Assembly (NCBI GenBank): GCA_023460855.1
Contig: JAEWOS010000003.1
Coordinates: 248,001 to 312,000 of the forward strand
From: Bacteroidota bacterium
GTDB taxonomy: Bacteria > Bacteroidota > Bacteroidia > Flavobacteriales > Weeksellaceae
Length of the DNA: 64,000 bases
Reading direction: 5' to 3'
Made by a program: the position numbers and the translations under genes
Notes under the pieces: generated by a model
Databases searched by the model: none
What the model was told of the DNA's origin: nothing
What the model saw: the letters and a program-made list of their open reading frames with translations, nothing else
Shown: piece after piece, positions 7,828 to 17,064 of the stretch
Layout of the letters: every line of letters starts with the position of its first letter
Position numbering within the stretch: the first letter of the stretch is position 1

Positions 7828-9557
7828 TGAATAGATTTCTGCTGCTTTTCCTGCTGTTTTCACTGCAGCTTACAGCCCAAATTCCGCAGCCGAAACCTGC
7901 GGCAAAAGATCCGTTTTTCACGCAGTCCCAGACGCCCGCTACAGATCCGGGACAAAAAGTAAAACACATCCATTCCGACCGTTTCGGTAAAGATCCCGCG
8001 AAATACGACGGAAATATTTATTTCGACGGCAATGTGCAGTTCGAACATCAGGGATCATATCTTAACGCAGATCTTGTCATACTTTACGAAGCGCAGAATT
8101 TTGTACGCGCAATCGGCAATGTAAAGCTGAAAAACCCGGATGGTTCCGTCATTACTGCGAATGAAATGGAATACGACGGCAACACCGAACGCGGAATAGC
8201 AAGGAAAAATGTGGTTTTACAGGATCCCGCACAGACAATCCGTACTGAACTGCTGTATTATGACAGGCGTGCAAATCAGGCCTATTTCAACACCGGCGGA
8301 ACCATCACAAGACAGGGAAGCACGATGTACACCCGAAGCGCGAACTATGATATTGCTTCGCGCATGATTGATTTTACCGGAAATGTAAAAATTGAAAACA
8401 GCGATTACATCGTAGACGGCACAAACATTAAGCAGAATCAAAATACGAACACCGCAGAATTTTTTGGTCCGACAACGATTACCAGCCGTACCAATCCTCA
8501 AAATTATGTGTATACGGAACAGGGGCGCTATCTGATGAATCAGAAAGAAGTTTTTCTCAATAAAAATTCACGCATCCATTATAATGATAAAATCCTCACC
8601 GGCGAAACGATGTATTATAACCAGATTACCGGTTTTGGCCGCGCAGAAGGAAATGTGCTGCTTCGCGATCCGCTGCAGAAAAGATATCTCGTCGGAGATT
8701 ACGGAGAAATTTATGAACACAAGGATTCTGCGATGGTTCGCGGCAATGCGTACGCTGTGAAGATCCTGGAAAAAGATTCGATGTATTTTTCAGCGAACAA
8801 AATTATAACGTATCAAAGAGCGGATTCGTCGTTTGTAAAAAAGAGTTTTCTGCAGGCTTATAACAGATCGCGTTTTTACAAATCGAATGCGCAGGCAAGA
8901 GCGGATTCCATCACCTTCAATGAAACGGACGGAATTCTGCATCTTTTCACGGATCCAATATTGTGGAGTGGCGAAAAGCAGGTTTCCGGCGATAAAATAG
9001 AAGCGTATTTCGATACGCAGAATGAGTTCATTGATTCGCTGAAGGTAATCAATAATGCAATGGCAATCAGCAAGGTGGATTCCCTGAATCTCAGAGACGA
9101 GTTTAATCAGGTGAAAGGAAAACTCATGACGGTTTATTACAAGGACAATGAAATAAACCTCGCAAAAGTGATCGGCAATGCGGAAGCGATTACTTACGCG
9201 GATGACGAAAATACGCGAAGTGGTGAAACCGAGAGAATCGGTGTTGCACTTTCCAGCTGCGGTATTATTGAAGCACTTTTTGAAGGAAGACAGGTGCAGA
9301 TTATCAGCTGCAACATCGGTGCACGTACAGATATTTACCCCATGAGTAAAATTTCTGACGAACAGCGTTTTCTTCGGGATTTTAACTGGAACACCAAAGA
9401 CCGGCTCAGAAAATGGCGCGACATTCTTGTGGACACGCCGGAGTATGAAGAAATAAAGTATACGTCCCACAATCCGCTGTATGAAGCAGCACAGGCAGAA
9501 GTGGAAAAAGCGCGGGCCGCACAGGAAGCTGCCAATCCCAAACGTACACGGCGCTAG
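7827..9557 (+). CDS. LptA/OstA-like LPS transport protein
   Basis: A 576-residue exported protein with a signal peptide (MNRFLLLFLLFSLQLTAQIPQ). From residue ~45 it contains repeated beta-strand units of the OstA/LptA type, such as DGNIYFDGNVQFEHQGSYLNADLVILYE, IGNVKLKNPDGSVITANEMEYDGN and FTGNVKIENSDYIVDGTN. OstA domains carry lipopolysaccharide across the periplasm to the outer-membrane LptD. E. coli LptA is 185 residues; Bacteroidetes have these much longer OstA-like proteins, and this one covers at least three OstA units. The C-terminus is Ala/Glu-rich and basic (KRTRR). It is coupled to the upstream fur-like gene. Confidence 0.8.
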   Translation: MNRFLLLFLLFSLQLTAQIPQPKPAAKDPFFTQSQTPATDPGQKVKHIHSDRFGKDPAKYDGNIYFDGNVQFEHQGSYLNADLVILYEAQNFVRAIGNVKLKNPDGSVITANEMEYDGNTERGIARKNVVLQDPAQTIRTELLYYDRRANQAYFNTGGTITRQGSTMYTRSANYDIASRMIDFTGNVKIENSDYIVDGTNIKQNQNTNTAEFFGPTTITSRTNPQNYVYTEQGRYLMNQKEVFLNKNSRIHYNDKILTGETMYYNQITGFGRAEGNVLLRDPLQKRYLVGDYGEIYEHKDSAMVRGNAYAVKILEKDSMYFSANKIITYQRADSSFVKKSFLQAYNRSRFYKSNAQARADSITFNETDGILHLFTDPILWSGEKQVSGDKIEAYFDTQNEFIDSLKVINNAMAISKVDSLNLRDEFNQVKGKLMTVYYKDNEINLAKVIGNAEAITYADDENTRSGETERIGVALSSCGIIEALFEGRQVQIISCNIGARTDIYPMSKISDEQRFLRDFNWNTKDRLRKWRDILVDTPEYEEIKYTSHNPLYEAAQAEVEKARAAQEAANPKRTRR

Positions 9558-9585
9558 ATTTTATTGGCGAATTTTTTCGTAAAGA

Positions 9586-9617
9586 TTTGTCAATACAAAA
9601 AATTCTCTGTACTTTTG
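9586..9617 (+). promoter_or_regulatory. Promoter of the rpmB-rpmG-DUF4295 operon
   Basis: TTTG at 9586-9589, a 20-base spacer and TACTTTTG at 9610-9617 match the Bacteroidetes -33 and -7 elements. The predicted leader is about 35 bases. Confidence 0.75.
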
Positions 9618-9656
9618 CACACTCAAATAATTAAGTCGAATAAAGAACATCGAGAT

Positions 9657-9896
9657 ATGTCAAGAATTTGCCAAATTACAGGTAAGCGTGCCATGGTAGG
9701 AAATCATGTATCCCACGCAAACAACAAAACGAAACGTCGTTTTGAGATCAACCTTCTGGAGAAGAAATTTTATCTTCCGGAAACAGAAGAGAGCGTTACT
9801 CTGAAAGTGTCTGCACACGGTCTGAGAATCATCAATAAAGTTGGAATTGAAGAAGCTTTGGAAAGAGCTAAAAGAAACGGTTACATCAAAAAATAA
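9657..9896 (+). CDS. rpmB: 50S ribosomal protein L28
   Basis: A 79-residue L28: MSRICQITGKRAMVGNHVSH, then NNKTKRRFEINLLEKKFYLPE and GLRIINKVGIEEALERAKRNGYIKK. An in-frame upstream start at 9564 would read through the promoter, so the ATG at 9657 is used. First gene of the operon; rpmG follows after 9 bases. Structural protein of the large subunit. Confidence 0.97.
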   Translation: MSRICQITGKRAMVGNHVSHANNKTKRRFEINLLEKKFYLPETEESVTLKVSAHGLRIINKVGIEEALERAKRNGYIKK

Positions 9897-9905
9897 TAAC
9901 AGGTC

Positions 9906-10088
9906 ATGGCAAAAAAAGGTAACAGAGTACAGGTAATCCTTGAGTGCACAGAGCACAAGGAAACAGGAATGGCCGGGATGAGCAGATACATCACCACCAA
10001 AAATAAAAAGAACACTACAGAAAGACTTGAACTTAAGAAATTCAATCCTGTTCTGAAGAAATACACCGTTCACAAAGAAATTAAATAA
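9906..10088 (+). CDS. rpmG: 50S ribosomal protein L33
   Basis: A 60-residue L33 (MAKKGNRVQVILECTEHKET, then GMSRYITTKNKKNTTERLELKKFNPVLKKYTVHKEIK). Of the four possible zinc cysteines only the one in ILECTEH remains, so this is the zinc-independent (C-minus) form. Second gene of the rpmB operon. Confidence 0.96.
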   Translation: MAKKGNRVQVILECTEHKETGMAGMSRYITTKNKKNTTERLELKKFNPVLKKYTVHKEIK

Positions 10089-10110
10089 TCTTTAATAAGA
10101 TCAATCTACC

Positions 10111-10263
10111 ATGGCAAAGAAAGTAGTAGCAACCCTACAGTCTGGTCAGTCAAAAAAAATGACCAAAGTAGTGAAAATGGTAAAATCGGCTAAAACCGGT
10201 GCTTACGTTTTCGAAGAGCAAGTAATGAACGCTGATGATGTGGATGCTTTCCTGAAAAAGTAA
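10111..10263 (+). CDS. DUF4295 family small basic protein
   Basis: A 50-residue protein beginning MAKKVVATLQSGQSKKMTKV and ending DDVDAFLKK. It is strongly basic and lies 22 bases behind rpmG. The DUF4295 family is a short Bacteroidetes-specific protein nearly always found after L33, and is therefore suspected to be ribosome-associated; the sequence itself does not prove that. A terminator follows immediately. Confidence 0.9.
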   Translation: MAKKVVATLQSGQSKKMTKVVKMVKSAKTGAYVFEEQVMNADDVDAFLKK

Positions 10264-10286
10264 TCTGCACAGCAGTTCAACATAAT

Positions 10287-10316
10287 AAAACTATCCAATT
10301 CGGGTAGTTTTTTTTG
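10287..10316 (+). terminator. Rho-independent terminator of the rpmB operon
   Basis: Stem AAAACTATCC / GGGTAGTTTT (one wobble), loop AATTC, then a run of T. Confidence 0.85.
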
Positions 10317-10319
10317 ATT

Positions 10320-10327
10320 TATATTTG
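10320..10327 (+). promoter_or_regulatory. -7 promoter element of ftsY
   Basis: TATATTTG, 48 bases before the ftsY ATG and directly after the upstream terminator. Confidence 0.55.
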
Positions 10328-10375
10328 TGTACCACGAACAGCAATTGCTAAAAACTCAGAAACCGAAAATTCAGA

Positions 10376-11329
10376 ATGAGCTGGTTTAAAAAAATATTTA
10401 ACAAAGAAGAAAAGGAAACCCTCGATCACGGCCTTGAAAAATCGAGACAGGGATTTTTCGACAAAATATCCAAAGCTGTTGTCGGAAAAAGCAAAGTTGA
10501 CGATGAAGTGCTTGACAATCTCGAAGAAGTGCTGATTGCATCTGACGTTGGCGCATCTACAACAATAAAGGTTATCGAAAGAATTGAAGAACGGGTTGCC
10601 CGCGATAAATTTGTGGGAACTGAAGAACTCGACAAAATTCTGCGTGAAGAAATTAGTGCGCTGTTGCTCGAGAATCCTCATGCCAATTCCGGCAACATTG
10701 ATGAAAGCAAGAAACCTTACGTTATTATGGTTGTCGGCGTTAATGGTGTCGGCAAAACAACCACGATTGGCAAACTCGCGCATCAGTTTAAATCGGAAGG
10801 CAAGAAAGTAGTGTTAGGCGCGGGCGACACTTTCCGTGCTGCCGCAGTTGATCAGCTAACAATTTGGAGTGAACGCGTCGGAGTTCCTATTGTAAAACAG
10901 AATATGGGTTCAGATCCGGCGTCGGTTGCTTTTGATACCGTGCAAAGTGCAAAAGCACAGGATGCGGATGTGGTAATTATTGACACCGCAGGAAGACTCC
11001 ATAACAAGATCAACCTGATGAATGAGCTTTCCAAAATAAAACGCGTGATGCAGAAAGTGATTCCGGATGCTCCTCACGAGATTCTTCTGGTACTTGACGG
11101 ATCCACCGGACAGAATGCTTTTGAACAGGCAAAACAGTTCACTGCCGCAACCGAAGTAAATGCGCTGGCTGTAACAAAACTCGATGGCACTGCAAAAGGA
11201 GGTGTTGTAATCGGAATCTCGGATCAGTTCCAGATTCCGGTTAAATATATCGGTGTTGGTGAAAAAATGCACGACCTGCAACTGTTCAATGGCGAAGAAT
11301 TCGTGGATTCGTTCTTTCGGAGATCATAA
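10376..11329 (+). CDS. ftsY: Signal recognition particle receptor FtsY
   Basis: A 317-residue SRP-GTPase with N domain (about 1-95) and G domain (about 110-317). G1 is GVNGVGKTTT (121-130), DTFRAAAVDQ (151-160) is the SRP insertion-box region, G3 is DTAGR (203-207) and G4 TKLD (267-270), ending with the GVGEKMHDLQLF closing motif. The long acidic A domain of E. coli FtsY is absent, as is usual outside proteobacteria; only a short amphipathic MSWFKKIFNK start remains for membrane contact. Monocistronic between a terminator and the GlsB gene. Confidence 0.96.
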   Translation: MSWFKKIFNKEEKETLDHGLEKSRQGFFDKISKAVVGKSKVDDEVLDNLEEVLIASDVGASTTIKVIERIEERVARDKFVGTEELDKILREEISALLLENPHANSGNIDESKKPYVIMVVGVNGVGKTTTIGKLAHQFKSEGKKVVLGAGDTFRAAAVDQLTIWSERVGVPIVKQNMGSDPASVAFDTVQSAKAQDADVVIIDTAGRLHNKINLMNELSKIKRVMQKVIPDAPHEILLVLDGSTGQNAFEQAKQFTAATEVNALAVTKLDGTAKGGVVIGISDQFQIPVKYIGVGEKMHDLQLFNGEEFVDSFFRRS

Positions 11330-11452
11330 TTTTAAGAATTCCTGAATAATATTATATGATTACAATAGCATTGTTGAAATTCAAATTAAACGGCATAATT
11401 TTACCTGTGTAATAAGCAAATCAATTAAAATTAACTTTAAAAAATTTAAACT

Positions 11453-11713
11453 ATGGAAGGGATTCTAGCTTGGATCATTTTTGGTCTTATCGCAGGTGCA
11501 CTAGCAAAATTTATTATGCCGGGAAATCAGGGCATGGGTTGGTTAATGACAATTATCTTAGGTATTGTCGGAGCAATCGTTGGCGGATTTCTGGCTGGTC
11601 TGTTAGGTATCGGTGACGATGGCAACATGTGGGACATCGGTTCTATTGCGATGGCAGTAGTAGGTGCGCTTGTTGTTCTTTGGGCATACGGTATGTTAAC
11701 GAGACGAGGATAA
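11453..11713 (+). CDS. GlsB/YeaQ/YmgE family stress-associated membrane protein
   Basis: An 86-residue protein with three hydrophobic segments and the Gly-rich signature of the transglycosylase-associated/GlsB family: IIFGLIAGALAKFIMPG, GMGWLMTIILGIVGAIVGGFL and IAMAVVGALVVLWAYGML. Such small inner-membrane proteins are induced by stress in other bacteria; their biochemical role is not known. Monocistronic with a strong terminator at 11738. Confidence 0.9.
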   Translation: MEGILAWIIFGLIAGALAKFIMPGNQGMGWLMTIILGIVGAIVGGFLAGLLGIGDDGNMWDIGSIAMAVVGALVVLWAYGMLTRRG

Positions 11714-11737
11714 TTTAACCTTACTCTAAAAATCAAA

Positions 11738-11768
11738 TCCCCCGTCAGTTTCCCGACGGGGTTTTTCT
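11738..11768. terminator. Bidirectional terminator between GlsB gene and sppA
   Basis: Stem CCCCGTC / GACGGGG with loop AGTTTCCC, followed by TTTTT on the plus strand. On the minus strand the stem is followed by a moderately T-rich stretch, so it may also end the convergent sppA transcript. Confidence 0.85.
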
Positions 11769-11789
11769 TATCTAAATTTTCTTCTGTAA

Positions 11790-13547
11790 TTAATTTATCT
11801 CGATACTGTAAGGCAACTGCATCATCACACCGCTTTGCAGTTTCGGATCGGTAAGTTGCTGATAGATTCTGAATTTCTCCTTCCCCATTTTGCTTTCGAT
11901 GAATTTTGCCGACAGATTATCCTCTTCCATATCTTCGAAAAACTGTTCGAATCTGCTTTTCTTTTTAGGATACGCTGCAACATTATAGTTTTTCAGTCCG
12001 GCTTTATTCGCAGCAAAGTTCACTGCATCGTGCAGACTTCCCAGTTCATCCACCAGACCGAGTTGTTTGGCTTTCGTTCCGGACCATACTCTTCCGCCTG
12101 CAATTTCATCAATTTGTGCAAAGGATTTCTTACGGTTTTTCGTTACAAAATCCACGAAACGCTTGTAGGTTACTTCTACGCTTTTCGTCATAATATTTCT
12201 GCCTCCGTCTGAAAGTCCGTTTACCGGCGAATAAAATGCAGAATTGTCATTGGTTTCCACCGCATGCGCACTCACACCGTTGCGGTTTGCCAGTTCTTTG
12301 AAATAGGGAATCATACCGAATACGCCAATTGATCCGGTAATCGTGTTAGGCGAACTGTAGATTTTGTCGGCACCCATACTTATATAATAGCCGCCGGACG
12401 CAGCATAATCGCCAAATGATACAACGAGTGGCTTCTTCGCTTTCAGCTGCTGCAGTTCGAAAAGAATTTCATCCGAAGCATTAGCGCTACCACCCGGAGA
12501 ATTCACACGGAGTACAACTGATTTCACTTTCTTGTTTTCTGCCAGATCCTGAATCTGTTTCACAAAATTCTCAGAATAAATATCGCTGTTACCTTCACCG
12601 TTCATAATCTGACCTGATGCATACAGCACTGCAACCTGATTATCTTTCTCGCGATTTGTTTCTTTAAATGACCTGATGTATTTGTAAACCGGAATTTTAT
12701 TCAGGTCTTTATCCTGATCCACTTTCAACTTGGATTTCAGCGCGCTGTCGTACTCTGATTTCTGCGCGAGTTTATCCGCCAGTTTATATTTAAGGCTGTT
12801 ATCAGCTATAACTGCATACAGACTGTCGGCTACGAGATTCAGACTTGCGGTGTCCATTTTTCTGGAGGCTGCAATTTTTCCTGAAAAGTCAGTCCAGATA
12901 TCATCAAGCATGGTGGAAAGCTGCTCGCGGTTTTCTTCGGACATATCATCACGCATGAAAGGTTCTACTGCAGCCTTGAATTTTCCGTGCCTGATAATAT
13001 CCATGCCGATTCCGTATTTTTCTGTAAAACTTTTCAGATAAACCACTTCGGTACTCATTCCACGCAGATCAATGCCGCCTGCCGGATGCAGATAATACTG
13101 TTCAGCAACCGAGCCCAAATAATAGGAAGGCTGGTTTACATTATTTCCGTAAGCATATACAAATTTTCCAGTTTTTTTGAAGTCTTCAAGGGCGTTTCGG
13201 AGATCAGAAATCTGCGAAATTCCACCTTTCAGCATGTCAGATTCGATGCTTATTCCCTTAATTTTAGAATCCGTTTTGGCTTTTTTTATGGCCTCGATAA
13301 GATCAAAAATCAGTACTTTTTTCTCTTTTGTGCCAAAAGTAAACATGCCTTCCTGATCTTCAGTTGGGCTGTCGAGAATCACTGTTTTGGAATCAATTGT
13401 CAGTATTGAATTGGATTTTACACTTGGCTTGCTATCTCCTGAAGCCGCACTAACAACCAGAAAGAGAATAGAAAGGACAAAAAATATACCGCCTACTAAA
13501 AGAATAGCGACTATATTTGCCATTACGGTTTTGAAAAAATTCTTCAT
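11790..13547 (-). CDS. sppA: Signal peptide peptidase SppA, 67K type
   Basis: A 585-residue inner-membrane serine protease, the double-domain form. One N-terminal membrane anchor (IVAILLVGGIFFVLSILFLVV) precedes two crotonase-fold domains. The catalytic Lys is in HGKFKAAVEPF (Lys191) and the nucleophile in AASGGYYIS (Ser384), matching the Lys/Ser dyad split over two domains in E. coli SppA (Lys209/Ser409). It cleaves leftover signal peptides in the membrane. It is divergent from folK, with only 24 bases between starts, so both promoters must overlap coding ends or be very compact. Confidence 0.93.
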   Translation of the reverse strand: MKNFFKTVMANIVAILLVGGIFFVLSILFLVVSAASGDSKPSVKSNSILTIDSKTVILDSPTEDQEGMFTFGTKEKKVLIFDLIEAIKKAKTDSKIKGISIESDMLKGGISQISDLRNALEDFKKTGKFVYAYGNNVNQPSYYLGSVAEQYYLHPAGGIDLRGMSTEVVYLKSFTEKYGIGMDIIRHGKFKAAVEPFMRDDMSEENREQLSTMLDDIWTDFSGKIAASRKMDTASLNLVADSLYAVIADNSLKYKLADKLAQKSEYDSALKSKLKVDQDKDLNKIPVYKYIRSFKETNREKDNQVAVLYASGQIMNGEGNSDIYSENFVKQIQDLAENKKVKSVVLRVNSPGGSANASDEILFELQQLKAKKPLVVSFGDYAASGGYYISMGADKIYSSPNTITGSIGVFGMIPYFKELANRNGVSAHAVETNDNSAFYSPVNGLSDGGRNIMTKSVEVTYKRFVDFVTKNRKKSFAQIDEIAGGRVWSGTKAKQLGLVDELGSLHDAVNFAANKAGLKNYNVAAYPKKKSRFEQFFEDMEEDNLSAKFIESKMGKEKFRIYQQLTDPKLQSGVMMQLPYSIEIN

Positions 13548-13571
13548 CGTATATTTAAAATATTTGGAGAT

Positions 13572-14003
13572 ATGTCGTCATACGAAGCAGTTTTGTTACT
13601 GGGCAGTAATCTGGGTGATAAAAAAAAGAATATTGAAGATGCTGTTAAACTTCTTAAAGAAAACAGACTTGTATTTCTTAAAAAGACAGAGATCGTTGAA
13701 ACTAAACCAATAGAGTTTGCGAGTAGTAATTATTTTTGTAATTTTGCTGCGGTTGTAGAGACTGATTTTTCGCCAATTCAGCTACTGATGCTTGCCAAGC
13801 AAATTGAGGTACTGATGGGAAGAGCCCGGGATTCATATGAATTAGGTAAGTTTATGGACAGAGTAATTGATATCGACATTGTTAACTATGGCAATTTGCG
13901 GTTTTTTTCTGATCGGCTTACTATTCCACATGAAAGGCACTTTCAAAGAGAATTTTCTCTCGCACTGCTGGATAAGCTGAAAACTAAAAAACATAAATTA
14001 TGA
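13572..14003 (+). CDS. folK: 2-amino-4-hydroxy-6-hydroxymethyldihydropteridine pyrophosphokinase
   Basis: A 143-residue HPPK of the folate pathway: it transfers pyrophosphate from ATP to 6-hydroxymethyl-dihydropterin. Motifs are VLLLGSNLGDKKKNIEDAV, ETKPIEFASSNYFCNFAAVVET and the metal-binding RVIDIDIVNYG, then LTIPHERHFQREF, in which the family's usual P-H-P is P-H-E. The last four bases overlap the start of the downstream ompA gene (ATGA), suggesting coupled translation of two unrelated functions. Confidence 0.92.
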   Translation: MSSYEAVLLLGSNLGDKKKNIEDAVKLLKENRLVFLKKTEIVETKPIEFASSNYFCNFAAVVETDFSPIQLLMLAKQIEVLMGRARDSYELGKFMDRVIDIDIVNYGNLRFFSDRLTIPHERHFQREFSLALLDKLKTKKHKL

Positions 14004-15481
14004 GATTAAATTTATTGCTATTGATGGCGGTACCAGCTTTGGGATTCAGCCAGGATAGCCTCACAATTGCTAATTCGGAATATCCTAACACGTATTCATC
14101 CGGATCAGCATACGTACAGAAATTTGACAACAATGCAAGACAGTTTCGCGACTGGTCGGTTTCAGCAGGTGGAGGTGCTGCCTTTATGGCGAAAGCAGAC
14201 TTAACTTCCTTTTATGACAAAAAGATAGACTGGGGCTGGAATGCTTATGCAAGTATTGACAAGCAGATTACCCATACTTTCGGACTGAGCCTTCAGTATC
14301 AGTTTGGACAAACAAACCAAAAAGGACAATTACCGGGTGTATACGGAGATTTGGCAGGTGTTGCAGATGCCTGGACAAAATATCAGCAGGTTTCACTTTT
14401 AGGTGATGTGAATCTTTCAAACCTTTTACGCAGAGTGGACAATATCAGCAATTATCGCTGGGCACTTCACGGTTATGCGGGAATTGGTTTCCAGGGATAC
14501 AGAACATTGCTGATAGATCAGAACGGTTCACGCTGGAACACAATGCCGCCACGTATTCCTATAGAAATTGAACAGAAATTGGGTATTGCTTCTTTCTTTT
14601 ATCAGGGTGGTGTTGGCTTGAAGTATAATACAGGAAAGCTTATCGATATTGAAGCACGCGTTATGTACATCAAATCCGGTGACGAAGAATTTGATGGTGG
14701 AGGATGGACTCGCGAGCAGGCACCTGCAATCGATTACAACCTGATCAGTGATACGTACTCTGACGATATGATGACTGTTAACCTGGGACTATCATTTAAA
14801 TTAGGCAGACATTTAACTCATCTTGCATGGTACGATCCGTTGCAGAATATCTATGGCAGAATCAATACGCTGGAAAATTCTGAAGTGGATCTGGTAGTTT
14901 GCGAAACAGGTGATGGAGATAACGATGGAGTATGTGATGACTGGGACAGACAACTTGATACACCTGCAGGTGCAAGAGTTGATGGTGCCGGTGTTGCGCT
15001 TGATATGGATCTGGACGGAGTAATTGATTTATATGATCAGTGTGTTACAGTTCCGGGACCGGTTGAAAACAACGGATGTCCAACTACACCAGTAGCTTCA
15101 AGTACCGCTACAGTTATTGAAGAAATTAACCGAGATTTTGAAGGGATCGAATTCGAACTGGACAGCGACAGAATCAGACCGCAATCTTTCGATAAACTTA
15201 ACCACGCTGCCGACGTGATCAAAACACTCGACGGAGCAGGACAGTATATGGTAATTGGTGCAACCGATACCCGCGGATCCGATGCATACAACCTTAATCT
15301 TTCTCAAAGAAGAGCAAATGCGGTAGTAAAATATCTTACCGGCCGTGGTGTAGCTTCATCTATGCTCGTAGCGGAAGGAAGAGGCGAAAAAGACCTGAAA
15401 TACCCTGAATGCGAACCTGCAACTGATTGCGAAGAATGGAAGAATGAAGCAAACCGCAGAGTATACTTTCAGGCAAGATAA
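14000..15481 (+). CDS. OmpA family outer membrane protein with TSP3-like linker (copy 1)
   Basis: A 493-residue exported protein. After a signal peptide (LLLLMAVPALGFSQ) come an N-terminal beta-barrel-like region (residues ~20-280), an Asp-rich calcium-binding thrombospondin-3-like stretch (GDGDNDGVCDDWD, then DMDLDGVIDLYDQC; ~305-355) and a C-terminal OmpA peptidoglycan-binding domain (IEFELDSDRIRPQSFDKLNHAADVI; GATDTRGSDAYNLNLSQRRANAVVKYL). This architecture ties the outer membrane to the cell wall. It overlaps folK by four bases and is followed 38 bases later by a paralogue. Confidence 0.9.
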   Translation: MRLNLLLLMAVPALGFSQDSLTIANSEYPNTYSSGSAYVQKFDNNARQFRDWSVSAGGGAAFMAKADLTSFYDKKIDWGWNAYASIDKQITHTFGLSLQYQFGQTNQKGQLPGVYGDLAGVADAWTKYQQVSLLGDVNLSNLLRRVDNISNYRWALHGYAGIGFQGYRTLLIDQNGSRWNTMPPRIPIEIEQKLGIASFFYQGGVGLKYNTGKLIDIEARVMYIKSGDEEFDGGGWTREQAPAIDYNLISDTYSDDMMTVNLGLSFKLGRHLTHLAWYDPLQNIYGRINTLENSEVDLVVCETGDGDNDGVCDDWDRQLDTPAGARVDGAGVALDMDLDGVIDLYDQCVTVPGPVENNGCPTTPVASSTATVIEEINRDFEGIEFELDSDRIRPQSFDKLNHAADVIKTLDGAGQYMVIGATDTRGSDAYNLNLSQRRANAVVKYLTGRGVASSMLVAEGRGEKDLKYPECEPATDCEEWKNEANRRVYFQAR

Positions 15482-15519
15482 CTAAGAATTAAATAATTTT
15501 CGAATAAAAAATCAAAAAA

Positions 15520-16989
15520 ATGAAACTAAGTAGAACAGTTCTCGCGCTTGCCCTGGCATTACCAGGTGTCTATTTTGCGCAAGATTCAATTGTCGTAGCG
15601 ACGCAGGAGTATCCGAATACTTTCAGTTCCGGATCTGCCTATGTTCAGCCTTTCACTCAGGCTTCAAAAAGATTCAACGACTGGTCAATATCAGCAGGTG
15701 CGGGTATTCCATTGATGCAGTCCGCTGACCTTACTTCTCTTAAGAATGGTAATGGTGCAGGGAATAATGTATTTGGATATTCCATGTATGTGAGTGTTGA
15801 CAAAGCGATTACACATGCTTTCGGATTGAAGCTTCAGTACGACCGGGGAGAAACAAGACAGGGATGGTTTAATACCAAGACTGATGACGCTCCAATCGAC
15901 GGAAATCCTTACACGCATGTAGGTGCAAGAACGCAGTATGATGCGATCTCTATTTTGGGAGATGTTAACTTCTCCAACCTTCTTCGAAGAGTGGACAACA
16001 AATCTCCTTACAGATGGGCACTTCACGGTTATGCTGGTATCGGTACACTCGCTTACAGAGCATACGCAGAAGATATCAACGGGCAGAGACTTATGACCGA
16101 AATTAAGCCGTTCTCTTTGATGAGCTCAATGTTTGGGCAGGCTGGTGCAGCTTTGAAGTATAAAGCTAACCGTAAACTTGATATTGAAGCAAGAGCAATG
16201 TATGTTGTTACAGGTGATGATGAGTTTGATGCAGGAGGTGCAATGTACAGTCCGATTAATATGAGAGAAGATCAGGTATCTGATAACTTCCTTAACTTCC
16301 AGCTTGGTCTTACTTACAAAATTGGTAAGCACGAATCACACCTTTTCTGGCATGATCCACTACAGGAAATCTACTACAAACTTGATGTACTTGCAGAAAG
16401 AAATCAGGACGTAGAAGTTTGTAAGAGCGGAGATGGTGATAATGACGGTGTTTGCGACGATTGGGACAGACAGCTTGATACTCCTGCAGGAGCAAGAGTT
16501 GACGGTGCCGGTGTTGCTCTTGATACAGACCTTGATGGTGTAATCGACCTTTACGATGAGTGCGTTACAGTTCCTGGTCCGGTTGAAAACAACGGATGCC
16601 CTACAACACCAACTGTTGGTACAGGTACTGTAGTTGATCAAACGATCAACCTGGAAGGTATTGAATTCGACCTTGATTCAGACCGTATCCTTGATTCCAA
16701 TACACCAATCCTGAACAATGCTGTTAACTATATCAACAGCACACCAGGATCTTATAAAGTAATCGGTGCTACGGATACAAGAGCAAGCGATGCTTACAAC
16801 CAAAGACTTTCAGAAAGAAGAGCGAATAACGTTAAAAAATATCTGGTAGGTAAAGGTGTTGAAAGCAGCAAGCTGAATGCTGAAGGGAGAGGTGAAAAAG
16901 ACCTTAAATACCCTGAATGTGAACCGGCTACTAAATGTCCGGAATGGAAAAACAGAGCGAACAGAAGAGTTTACTTCGAAGCGAACTAA
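15520..16989 (+). CDS. OmpA family outer membrane protein with TSP3-like linker (copy 2)
   Basis: A 489-residue paralogue of the preceding gene with the same order: signal peptide (ALALALPGVYFAQ), beta-barrel region beginning YPNTFSSGSAYVQPF, Asp-rich TSP3-like linker, then OmpA domain (EFDLDSDRILDSNTPILNNAVNYI; GATDTRASDAYNQRLSERRANNVKKYL). The linker protein sequence is almost identical to copy 1 although many synonymous codon positions differ, pointing to old duplication under strong constraint. Codons here look more biased, as for a highly expressed protein. A strong terminator follows. Confidence 0.9.
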   Translation: MKLSRTVLALALALPGVYFAQDSIVVATQEYPNTFSSGSAYVQPFTQASKRFNDWSISAGAGIPLMQSADLTSLKNGNGAGNNVFGYSMYVSVDKAITHAFGLKLQYDRGETRQGWFNTKTDDAPIDGNPYTHVGARTQYDAISILGDVNFSNLLRRVDNKSPYRWALHGYAGIGTLAYRAYAEDINGQRLMTEIKPFSLMSSMFGQAGAALKYKANRKLDIEARAMYVVTGDDEFDAGGAMYSPINMREDQVSDNFLNFQLGLTYKIGKHESHLFWHDPLQEIYYKLDVLAERNQDVEVCKSGDGDNDGVCDDWDRQLDTPAGARVDGAGVALDTDLDGVIDLYDECVTVPGPVENNGCPTTPTVGTGTVVDQTINLEGIEFDLDSDRILDSNTPILNNAVNYINSTPGSYKVIGATDTRASDAYNQRLSERRANNVKKYLVGKGVESSKLNAEGRGEKDLKYPECEPATKCPEWKNRANRRVYFEAN

Positions 16990-17010
16990 GATCTGTTTGA
17001 ATATATTAAG

Positions 17011-17040
17011 AAAGCTGCACATTTTGTGCAGCTTTTTTTT
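17011..17040 (+). terminator. Rho-independent terminator of the ompA pair
   Basis: Perfect stem AAAGCTGCAC / GTGCAGCTTT with loop ATTTT, followed by TTTTT. Confidence 0.9.
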
Positions 17041-17064
17041 ATTTTGTTTGCTTAATTTTACTCA

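Noticed and set aside
8790..9470. Minus-strand ORF of 226 codons inside the LptA/OstA-like gene
   Set aside because: Antisense shadow with no recognisable domain.
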